From Stramenopiles sp. TOSAG23-3 (lineage: Eukaryota; Sar), in the NCBI GenBank assembly GCA_900128585.1, contig LT642350.1, forward strand, positions 1 to 21,779: a stretch of 21,779 bases of DNA, read 5' to 3'. The notes beneath the pieces were generated by a model. It was not told where the DNA came from and did not search any database. It saw nothing but the letters and a program-made list of their open reading frames with translations. Position numbers and translations under genes: made by a program. This document shows, piece after piece, positions 15,401 through 21,779 of the stretch. Positions within the stretch are counted from its first letter, which is position 1; the number at the start of each line of letters is the position of its first letter.

Positions 15401-17653
15401 AGTCCAGTGGTAGGAAAAGGCGCTGCTCCAGTCAGTAGCGAGGAAGATTGTTCTAAACTGGCCGATGAAAAGTGGAAAGAGCACCTCGAAAAGAACCGCT
15501 CCACTATCGTAGATCTGTTCCACGGCCAACTGCGGCGCAAGCTCGAGTGTTCGATGTGCGGCCATAAACACTATCAGTTTGAGCCATTCCAGTGCCTCAG
15601 TGTGGCGCTGCAAGTGCAGTTTGCGTACACGGTTATTTTTGTTCCATTGCTTGGCCCGGGCAAGGCGGCGACTTCAAAGACTGCATACGGTGTTTTTACC
15701 CCCCAGGTAGGTTTAGTTGGAGATCTGAAATTGGAGCTCGCATCGGTTTGTGGAATATCTTCGAACAGGTTAACCATTGCAACGGTAGAGAATAATAGGA
15801 TCGGCTCTATTCGACCCGACAGACAGCAACTTCATACGATACGAGAAGATGATGTGCTGTATGCTTTCGAGAGGCCGCAATCGTACGACGATATAAGTGG
15901 CCACCCAAAGGTGATTGTTTCTGCAACAAATAGCGCGAGCAATGCTGGGTTCAGCGATACTGGAGGCGGTCATTACAACGACCGAAATGGCATGGCCCAT
16001 GGATATAATGAAGTTGACCCGATCGATTGTTTACCCGGTGGCGCTGGCCGCAGCATATTTTCGTGTTGCTTAAACTCCGCCACAGTTGCAGACGAAGTGG
16101 ACGACGAAGTGGACGATGACGAGGCCACGGACGATATTGAAATGACGAATTCGACCCGGAAACCTTCCAATGGAGATCATGCAGGAGGCGGCAGAAGTGA
16201 TTCTGAAAGCGGGGAGGAAGAAAAAAATACGGAAATCAGAAGAAAGGATACACTGCAGCGCCAGCCGTTCTTGCAATTGTTTGGTCGATGTGATGTTTGT
16301 GACCTGTCTGGAAATTGGTTTTCGGGCACAATAATTGATATTATCGAAGACACTGTTACAGAGACTGTGAAGGTTCGAAGAAAACGTTCGCAGAAGGATA
16401 CATTCTCAGCAACGTATGATAGTGATAGTGATGGGGATGCGATGGGGCGATTTAGAAGTTCGGACTCTTCGGACGAAGAAGAAGAGACGACAGAAACACG
16501 GAAACGCAGGCGGGTCCATATTCGCGTAGACGGGTTTCCACCAAAGTACGACGAGATTGTGGACATCCGCCTAGGTCACCGACTGCGACCACTGAACACG
16601 TTTGTTCCTGCCCCAAGGCTCGAGCTGGTGGAAACAACGCTCGTACACCGCGTGCGACGGCAGCCTGAAGTAGACATGGAAGGAGGCGAAGGGGTACCCG
16701 TTGCGGTTGCCGAAGACGTTCCCTCACAAAGTTTTGGCACGGAGTTACCATTTGCCGCTGCAATTCCTGCTGACGAATCGCAAGCTGAAAGGTATATTGG
16801 GACTCCATCTTTCATATACTTTAGCTCTCACTTGAACAACTCAGAACTCCTAAATGTGATTCGTGAGCACGTGAAGTCGTGCGCGAAATCTCCCGCCGAT
16901 GGTAGCGAGAGCAACCCCGAAGATCTGTACAAAGTGTACGTCACTAAATTGAACCGCCCTGTGTACAACAATCGCCGACAGTTGGCCAAGGACATGTGCT
17001 GCCCAGGTATTCGTAACGGAGAATCAATTGTTATAGAATGGTCATCGTACAAATTTTACGACAAGATCGTAGATGAAGTCCAGCGACACACTTCTGTCGA
17101 CAAGGCAGAAGGCGCGCGATATGCGGCAAAGCAAGATGCCGATATTACTTTAGACGACTGCTTGAAACAGTTCTCTTCTCCAGAAAAACTCGGGGATGGG
17201 TACAAGTGCGACCATTGCAATGCCGAAAACACCACCTCATCAGCGTACGATGTTTGGCGCTTGCCGGACATTTTGGTCATCCACGTCAAACGATTCGTTT
17301 ATACCATGTATGTGCGCGGAAAACTAAACAATATGATGAAATACCCAGTGAATAACTTGGACATGTCAAAGGTACTGGGGAAGGCGGCCGCAGACTTCGA
17401 CCCGAACAGGGAACGTTACGATTTATACGGCGTGGTCCATCACTACGGTACCATGCGCGGTGGTCATTACGTTGCGACGTGCAAAAACGAAAGTCCTAAT
17501 CAGGATGGGAAATGGTATACGTTTAACGATAGCCGGGTCATTGAATTGGGAGAAAACCAGGAAGTCCAATCCAGCGGCTATTTGCTATTTTACTCTCGGA
17601 AACGCATGAGCGCGCACAACATGATCAATTTGAACCCTCCCGTGATAGACTAG
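12473..17653 (+). CDS. USP32: USP32-like ubiquitin carboxyl-terminal hydrolase with EF-hand, DUSP, UBL and two Tudor-knot-like inserts
   Basis: 1726 residues from the ATG at 12473 (acaATGG, strong context; the frame extends seven codons upstream only to a TTG). A cysteine protease removing ubiquitin from proteins. Order: MGKAIS N-myristoylation pattern; EF-hand region with a canonical loop at 201-212 (DSDHDGFLSPGE); acidic linker; DUSP (about 484-530, HDYVLIPPALWIQLSNWYGG); UBL (about 545-650); Tudor-knot-like module (about 660-732; WYPGTI, RWDEW); catalytic USP domain from about 765. Cys box GLENLGNTCYMNS has C775, His box GTMRGGHYVATC has H1665, and third site FNDS has N1685/D1686. Zinc ribbon cysteines are C1026, C1029, C1579 and C1582. 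Core inserts: a Lys-rich/acidic stretch (884-996), a second UBL-like segment, and a second Tudor-knot-like module (about 1271-1372). EF-hand plus DUSP plus UBL identifies the USP32 type (Golgi/endosomal in animals); orthology is inferred. All catalytic residues are intact. Human USP32 ends in a CaaX box; this protein ends NPPVID without one. Intronless. Confidence 0.92.
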   Translation: MGKAISKYGFPGVPAIGGQNEAAGRRSRRSSARAAARKRAKNRKPVDHAAMDEANLLMDKWRPSDVQILMRKFRQYASKRGDEDRETRTSSVATGTEKPEANAQSKDGGSRGTRTHPSPSQTIVPAASEADGPLQLDLEGFCSIFSELEGHIPQSVAEAAFSTFCAEGSKTLDFREFCTAVTICCYGSPEKKAGIIFNLFDSDHDGFLSPGEVEGLVHTALASMERVESDDRASHKSTWMRQAGNDLILDLSKTEKMSRDEFLDWADKHMVITYMLELFRVIPTSEIEKRTAMTILKQCREMKEGETWHVLSCKWWEEWCLYTQYRAFDKDVLVRKQNSQGSELQVVNESDSVSSDEESAEREETGSTANIVDVLVVSVSENNPTPRDPAEAGKADADEGGGTDASVGVAPGAIESIDDSPARASEVSKSTVVPASPSNRSLKARSNGPGGLIRSRSLSHTSGDRPGPIKNGDLEGQVANSVKVNLLEGHDYVLIPPALWIQLSNWYGGGPKIPRTVIAHAGAYTPARAETPYYDPPVRDGVRLEIHPLVLTFTTMDQLTGKPKKGGDEWKPSLSAAVTVEEMTMLACTELGAVTDLARLWIKPAGGEWTILEEKQLSLGDADVESGDVIMIEAKEDSDSKWPRDKIQTYLENFRDFEINTRVDALDNQGRWYPGTIVDFRQRRANKYPYESDDEDDDDENDEAVEEVRVHFDRFKSRWDEWYPTHSEKLQPVFTKSEPRRQNQSSRASRTSRFESICKAPRDGAVGLENLGNTCYMNSVLQCVSNTPILRNYFRSGMFEEELNISNANGTAGMITQEMAELIGNLWIDQSEHPVSSVQPKHFKKALATAKTQFAGYDQQDAHEFLSVLLDAMHEDLNRVVPESKKPGKKKKKLTSFGAAATPSKSDSEDSGKDKGTADVAAGPGAVEEEGRGGGGDGNGASGGAEQNDTREAADGAEKHSVDNSEGQSTVRDEDDSPVVGKGAAPVSSEEDCSKLADEKWKEHLEKNRSTIVDLFHGQLRRKLECSMCGHKHYQFEPFQCLSVALQVQFAYTVIFVPLLGPGKAATSKTAYGVFTPQVGLVGDLKLELASVCGISSNRLTIATVENNRIGSIRPDRQQLHTIREDDVLYAFERPQSYDDISGHPKVIVSATNSASNAGFSDTGGGHYNDRNGMAHGYNEVDPIDCLPGGAGRSIFSCCLNSATVADEVDDEVDDDEATDDIEMTNSTRKPSNGDHAGGGRSDSESGEEEKNTEIRRKDTLQRQPFLQLFGRCDVCDLSGNWFSGTIIDIIEDTVTETVKVRRKRSQKDTFSATYDSDSDGDAMGRFRSSDSSDEEEETTETRKRRRVHIRVDGFPPKYDEIVDIRLGHRLRPLNTFVPAPRLELVETTLVHRVRRQPEVDMEGGEGVPVAVAEDVPSQSFGTELPFAAAIPADESQAERYIGTPSFIYFSSHLNNSELLNVIREHVKSCAKSPADGSESNPEDLYKVYVTKLNRPVYNNRRQLAKDMCCPGIRNGESIVIEWSSYKFYDKIVDEVQRHTSVDKAEGARYAAKQDADITLDDCLKQFSSPEKLGDGYKCDHCNAENTTSSAYDVWRLPDILVIHVKRFVYTMYVRGKLNNMMKYPVNNLDMSKVLGKAAADFDPNRERYDLYGVVHHYGTMRGGHYVATCKNESPNQDGKWYTFNDSRVIELGENQEVQSSGYLLFYSRKRMSAHNMINLNPPVID

Positions 17654-17690
17654 ATGATTAATTCTCATAGTAGAGCTATAAGCTTATTAC

Positions 17691-17700
17691 AATAAATAAA
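17691..17700 (+). promoter_or_regulatory. Candidate poly(A) signals of the USP gene
   Basis: Two overlapping AATAAA hexamers, 38-47 bp after the USP stop codon. Confidence 0.55.
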
Positions 17701-18209
17701 AATGCTTTCTCAACACATCTGATCGTCGTTTCCACGGTAGTTTTAGTACTATTGTAATGTAAATCAAAGCAGGTAACAGTACCAGGAATTCACACCACCA
17801 TTTATATTTAAAAAGTAAAAAACACAATTCCTATACTGTTTCTATGTATTTATTTATTCTGCACCGGGGACAATACCAAATGCTGTATAATGTATTATAG
17901 AAGTCATAGTAGTACTGGTAGTAGGAACTATAAATATTTTTTTTATTATTATTTTCATTTTAAAATATGAATTATTTTTTATTATTTATAATATTGAGCA
18001 CCAGCATAATATAATAATAATATTATTATTTTATTAGACGACTGACGACTGTAGTACCAATAATAAACAATTTGATCTCTTCTGATATAGTTGAATTGAA
18101 TTGGAAAAAGAAAGGATAGATCCATACAGGAGTACAGAGGAGAGGTTTGCAACCAGTGTCAACAAAAGTGTCAACAAGAATAGTTTATATCTCGGACAAG
18201 TGCAGGGTT

Positions 18210-18218
18210 TATAAAAAG
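18210..18218 (+). promoter_or_regulatory. Candidate TATA box of the GPR107-like gene
   Basis: TATAAAAAG, about 51-59 bp before the ATG. With a normal TATA-to-start distance the 5' UTR would be about 25-30 bases. This is the best TATA consensus match in the window. Confidence 0.55.
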
Positions 18219-18268
18219 GTTCAGCTACGATCTTTGGAAATATTCTTCTGGGGGGAAAATCGTACAGA

Positions 18269-19714
18269 ATGGCTTTCCCAGTGGACCGACGAACTACTTC
18301 GTTGGTGTTCCTCGTTCTGGTGGCCGTTAGTATTTTGCCGGGCACTTTTGGCAGGATCCATGACTTGAAAATCGTAGGGGATGATCGCACTACGTTCCAG
18401 ATTGAAACATTTGGCTTTCGTGCAAATGGTATTGTCCAGCTTGAAGTGAAGAGTTTTGGGATATCACCCCTTTCCACGGGTGCGGAAAGCACAGTCAAGG
18501 CTGGCTTCATACTGAGAAAGGCAGAAAGTGAAAGCGAAGCGTTGGCCACGGTGGAGAAGGCCCTGGAGGAAAAATCCTGCCTTCTCGATTCAAAAGACAA
18601 TGTGCTGAAAGACTCCAAATGGCTGGCACCAGCAGATAGGAAGAAGTGGAGCGCAGGGTGGAAGCACGAACACGTGATTTCAGAGAACGAGGCTGGTCTC
18701 TACCAAGTAATATTTTCTCGTTGTAAACCGGACGGGTCGAAGACGGTGTCCTTCGAACTTGTCGCTACCTTTTACAACGTAGACGCCAACGGCAACAAAA
18801 ATTACCTGTCGGCAGGTGACAGTAGCCTTCCAACACTGTATTTTTGCATTTCGATGCTGTTTGTCTTCATGCTCGTCGCATGGGTGGTCTATTGCCGGAA
18901 GAACAGCGAGCACGTGCACCATGTGCATATGATGATGGCTACTCTCCTCTTGTTGAAAGCGCTTTCCTCATTTTTTCACTCCGTTTCTTACCATTACATT
19001 GCCAAGAATGGCAAGCCTGTGGGATGGAACGTAGTGTACTACATTTTCGCGTCCTTGAAAGGCACCATGTTTTTTGTGGTTATTCTTCTGGTCGGAACAG
19101 GCTGGAGCATGGTAAAACCGTATTTGAACGAAAAGGAGAAGAAGATCCTTCTCTTGGTCCTCCCCCTGCAAGTGTTTAACTATATCGCGTACGTTGTCAT
19201 CGAGGAGATGTCCCCAGGAAGCCAGGCGTGGCTGTCGTGGCGCGATCTGTTGAACCTGTTCGATATAATTTGTTGCTGCATGGTGCTCTTCCCCATTGTA
19301 TGGCAGATTCGCTCTCTGAGGATCGCTGCGGCGACGGATGGCAAAGCCGAGAGAAACATGCAAAAGCTGATGCAGTACCGAAATTTCTACGTTGCAGTGG
19401 TTTGCTACATTTACTTTACTCGGATTATTGTACGGCTCCTTGGAGCAACAGTAAGCTACGAGTCATCCTGGATGAAAACTGTGGCAGGGGAAGGCGCAAC
19501 CGTTGCATTTTTTGTCATGACCGGAAAAGCATTCCGTCCCATGTCGAACAACCCGTACCTTCGCGTAGGGATAGACAGCGACGACGAAGGCGACGACGAG
19601 TTTGGTCTGGACGACCCGATTGAAATAAAACCAACCGCGGCTGGGAAGAAGGCCGCTGGGACCAAATTAGAGGGTGTTGAGATGACAGACACTTCGAACA
19701 GCATTGAAGTTTGA
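18269..19714 (+). CDS. GPR107: GPR107/GPR108-like seven-transmembrane protein
   Basis: 481 residues. A signal peptide (residues 11-27, LVFLVLVAVSILPGTFG) leads to a luminal domain of about 155 residues with C104 and C152 as a possible disulfide pair. Seven membrane segments follow at about 188-208, 217-237, 254-276, 290-311, 325-346, 372-393 and 403-420. The conserved family block is clear: NYLSAGDSSLPTLYF, KALSSFFHSVSYHYI, GWNVVYYIFASLKG, LLVGTGWSMVKPYL, DIICCCMVLFPIVW, AAATDGKAERN, FYVAVVCYIYFTRI. In animals these proteins cycle between trans-Golgi and endosomes and are needed for retrograde transport; plant relatives were listed as candidate G-protein-coupled receptors. The cytosolic tail has an acidic patch (DSDDEGDDEF, 437-446) that could serve adaptor-based sorting, which is inference. 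I cannot separate GPR107 from GPR108 for a protist. Start ATG follows a good TATA box. Intronless. Confidence 0.92.
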   Translation: MAFPVDRRTTSLVFLVLVAVSILPGTFGRIHDLKIVGDDRTTFQIETFGFRANGIVQLEVKSFGISPLSTGAESTVKAGFILRKAESESEALATVEKALEEKSCLLDSKDNVLKDSKWLAPADRKKWSAGWKHEHVISENEAGLYQVIFSRCKPDGSKTVSFELVATFYNVDANGNKNYLSAGDSSLPTLYFCISMLFVFMLVAWVVYCRKNSEHVHHVHMMMATLLLLKALSSFFHSVSYHYIAKNGKPVGWNVVYYIFASLKGTMFFVVILLVGTGWSMVKPYLNEKEKKILLLVLPLQVFNYIAYVVIEEMSPGSQAWLSWRDLLNLFDIICCCMVLFPIVWQIRSLRIAAATDGKAERNMQKLMQYRNFYVAVVCYIYFTRIIVRLLGATVSYESSWMKTVAGEGATVAFFVMTGKAFRPMSNNPYLRVGIDSDDEGDDEFGLDDPIEIKPTAAGKKAAGTKLEGVEMTDTSNSIEV

Positions 19715-20045
19715 GCGCACGAGAATGAGGAACAATCTGCTCTGAGATTCTTTCGAAGAAAAGTGTTTCGTAGACCTCGTCATTTATTCAAGTCGTTTAC
19801 TTATAGGCTTACGACGTAAGATACATACATACCAATCTATATTTTATGCTCCTCTCTATTTATGATATACTTGATTCTTTTACCTCCTTTTTTGGAAGCA
19901 AAACTTTTCTGGACAGAATGAGCAGATTCACATTCGCGGTACATGAAGAAGGTAAATTTTAAAGTAAGTACCCTAAATATAATAGCCGCCATTAGTTTTG
20001 TTTTTATATTTTTTACCAATTGAGCGATCATTGGTGTTTTTTAAA
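19715..20045. other. Convergent spacer between GPR107-like and Tudor-like genes
   Basis: About 330 bp with the 3' regions of two converging genes. A TTTATT at 19783-19788 (AATAAA on the - strand) is the only canonical poly(A) hexamer noticed. No gene, MITE-like copy or structured RNA is seen. Confidence 0.55.
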
Positions 20046-21483
20046 TTAAAACGAAAAAGCCAAATCCGCGTCCCCGAAGCTGGCATAATTATTCCCGTAC
20101 TTCACTCTTAACTTCTTCAAGTCTACGTCGTAAAATTCCGCCTCGCCTAATTTTACGGTGTGCTTGCCTGTGGGGTCAGAATAGGAAACCACCCTGGCCT
20201 CTCTCCAGTTTCCGGCAGAATTTGAGAACAGGAGAATTCGCAAACCACAGAGGCTTCCCTTTTGTATAACTATGTCTCCTCGCTCCGACTGCTCCATGAC
20301 ATACGCCATTTGATGCCGTTCCGAAAGTCTGGCCACTCTAATGGATTTGGTAGTCTCGATGCTAGCGAACTCGGTCTCTGCCGTGCGAGCCGGTTTCTTA
20401 GCACTGTTGCGAGCTTTGGTGGTTTTCTTAGATTGAACCCGTTCTTCCATTTTAGAACACGCCCTTGGGGTAGATGCCAAATGCGAGGATGAAGTTGTCA
20501 TGCTTCCCGGAGATGGAACAGCCTTGATCTCTTCAGGCTTTTCTGCAGGCTTTGACGTTGGGCCCGCGCGAGCTTTTGGACTGGCCGCTTTCTTCTGCTT
20601 CTTCCTGTGCTTTGTACTGACCGCTTTCTTCTGCTTCTTGGTCTGTTTGGGATTTTCCGTTTTCGTGTTCTTCTTTCGTTTAAGGCTCGGCGATTTGCTG
20701 CTGCCCCCCCCCCCCCCTCACTTCTCGCTTTCCTGTAATCAAACATGCACCCTCACTGACCGCTTGGGTCTCCTTGTCCTGAGCGCCGAACTGTTCTTTG
20801 TACTTTTTCGAGTTGAATGGACAAAACCACATTTTCACCACCTTGTTGATAACGTCCTTGTTACTTATTTCTCGGTACCGTTTATGTTTTGCGCGGTTCG
20901 ACCGTATGGCATTGCGCAATGCTAGTACCATCGGCTTGGTGAGCAACGTGTTTTCACTCGCGTACATATGGGTCACGTTAGTGTCCCGCAAATCTTTTGT
21001 GAACTTCACCCACGCCTTTTTTGTAACCCGGGAGGCTTCGCCGATGTTCAACGCCCATATGTGTCCTAATTTCAAAACCTTGGTCAGGTGTTCCAACTGC
21101 CTATCTAACATGCCGTCGGGGAAGTTTTGTATATAAAGGGCCTGTACAGTAGTGGCTTTTTCCAATCGGTCTAATATCCTGTCCATTGTGTCGCAATTCA
21201 ACTTGTCAGAAAGGCCGTAGTTATGCAAATGGAGAAGGGAAAGCTCGTAATGCTCGTGGTTTTCAAGCTCGTGGAAAAGCTTCTGAACGGACTTCCCCTG
21301 CTCTCTTATGACCGCCCGGCCTTTTCGTGAAACGCGGACACCCCCACTACCCACGAGAGCCTTGATGCACTTTTTATCCTCTTCACTCATACCCAAATAA
21401 TCCCAATCCACGCTGTTCGCCAGGGAGTTCATATTGCTCTTTGCGCCTACATAGTGTTTCGCCGCGGCGTCTGTCTGTGGCAT
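20046..21483 (-). CDS. LRR-like, Lys-rich, Tudor-like nuclear protein; frame broken at a poly-C run
   Basis: Read as one gene in two frames. The first frame starts at ATG 21483 and runs 267 codons to a stop at 20680. Residues about 100-220 look like leucine-rich repeats (VQALYIQNF, HLTKVLKLGHIWALNIGEA, VTHMYASENTLLTK), ending VVKMWFCPF. At 20704-20717 (14 C, poly-G in the coding strand) the next frame opens and stays open to 20046. It gives about 70 residues of Lys/Pro/Ala-rich sequence (KQTKKQKKA, KHRKKQKKAASPKA), then about 150 residues ending in a Tudor-like fold: LRILLFSNSAGNWREARVV, SDPTGKHTVKLGEAEFYDVDLKKLRV. That resembles Tudor domains of PDS5-type and plant chromatin proteins. The frames join if the run were one base shorter (13) or two longer (16), so a sequencing slip is the simplest cause. 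If real, the pieces are 20680-21483 and a C-terminal frame whose first ATG is at 20501. Chromatin role inferred; LRR identity tentative. Confidence 0.6.
20704..20717. other. Homopolymer of 14 C at the frame break
   Basis: A C14 run where the two open frames of the LRR-like/Tudor-like gene meet. The downstream frame opens right at this run: its preceding codon (20720-20718 on the - strand) is a TGA stop. Confidence 0.9.
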
Positions 21484-21779
21484 AGTTCTTTACCGCTTTA
21501 GTTGTGTACTCACTCCTGTTGAATTCTATGGTTGGTATGCAGTCACGGCACAATAATCTGGACTATATACATACATACATATACATACACATATATGCAA
21601 TATACGAGGTGCTTCTGCCTCTTTCTTTCTTTGAATTAACTTCTTTAAAGTTTATAACTCTCTTTAAGTTCTTAAGTCTTAAGCTTATTTATTATTGGCG
21701 TATTGAATATATTTTGTTCCGGCAAGAAATATAAATAATTATTATAATAATACTTTTTTGTTATATAATAAAGTAGACC
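21484..21779. other. 5' flank of the LRR-like/Tudor-like gene
   Basis: AT-rich sequence with a (CATA)n stretch near 21566-21595 and A/T runs toward the window end. It should hold the promoter of the - strand gene. No further gene is seen and the window stops within this spacer. Confidence 0.5.

Larger units (their letters stand above)
17654..18268. other. Spacer between USP and GPR107-like genes (3' UTR and promoter)
   Basis: AT-rich DNA between two genes in the same direction. The left part holds the USP poly(A) signals, the middle has ATT/TTA runs, and the right part holds the promoter of the GPR107-like gene. No other gene is seen; an antisense frame that starts inside the next gene and ends here is a shadow. 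Confidence 0.6.

Noticed and set aside
18034-18618. 194-codon - strand frame antisense to the start of the GPR107-like gene
   Set aside because: Unpatterned shadow of a well-conserved gene on the other strand.
20704-20724. A 21-base GTGAG...CAG micro-intron made of the poly-G run itself
   Set aside because: Twenty-one is a multiple of three, so removing it would not mend the frame, and it is far below normal intron length.
20498-20746. 82-codon Arg/Lys-rich - strand frame over the poly-C run
   Set aside because: It is the third frame of the same Lys-rich coding segment; the linker read in the Tudor frame is continuous with a conserved domain, and this one is not.

Overview
This is nuclear DNA from a eukaryotic microbe, probably a protist or microalga. 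It encodes a COP9 signalosome subunit, a chromodomain protein, a USP32-type deubiquitinase, a GPR107-type Golgi seven-transmembrane protein and a mitochondrial COQ3. All of these are orphan single genes on mixed strands with their own promoters; there are no operons. None of the ten genes shows a convincing intron, including the 5.2 kb deubiquitinase gene. Coding regions are GC-balanced to GC-rich, while the spacers are very AT-rich and full of simple repeats. I cannot fix the lineage. A stramenopile-type alga is a guess from the LRR-like/Tudor protein at the right end and the general style.

Layout, left to right: a polypyrimidine tract; COQ3 (+, ubiquinone O-methyltransferase); a membrane-anchored putative sugar O-methyltransferase (-); a small two-EF-hand protein with a prenylation box (+); a minimal two-pore K+ channel (-); an HP1/Polycomb-type chromodomain protein (-); a long GAA-rich spacer; CSN4 (+); a spacer with several copies of a short inverted-repeat element; a PDZ protein with a signal peptide, a poly-Ser stretch, Gly-rich 18-residue repeats and an assembly gap (-); a repeat-rich divergent spacer; a 1726-residue USP32-like deubiquitinase (+); a GPR107/GPR108-like protein (+); and an LRR-like/Lys-rich/Tudor-like protein whose frame breaks at a run of 14 C (-).

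The genes do not form one pathway, but there are themes. CSN4 and the USP both belong to ubiquitin/NEDD8 control. The chromodomain protein and the Tudor-like protein are probable chromatin factors. The EF-hand protein and the K+ channel lie tail to tail.

Most unusual items: (1) two WY...DEW Tudor-knot-like modules inserted in the USP32-like enzyme, one just before the catalytic Cys box and one inside the catalytic core; (2) a MITE-like element with a 13-bp terminal repeat (AAAATTGGCTGTT) present in several pieces, always just downstream of genes; (3) a 19-bp tandem duplication lying on the stop codon of the PDZ gene; (4) the poly-C frame break; (5) the prenylated EF-hand protein beside a K+ channel that has no EF-hands. 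I see no CRISPR array, rRNA, tRNA or autonomous transposon.
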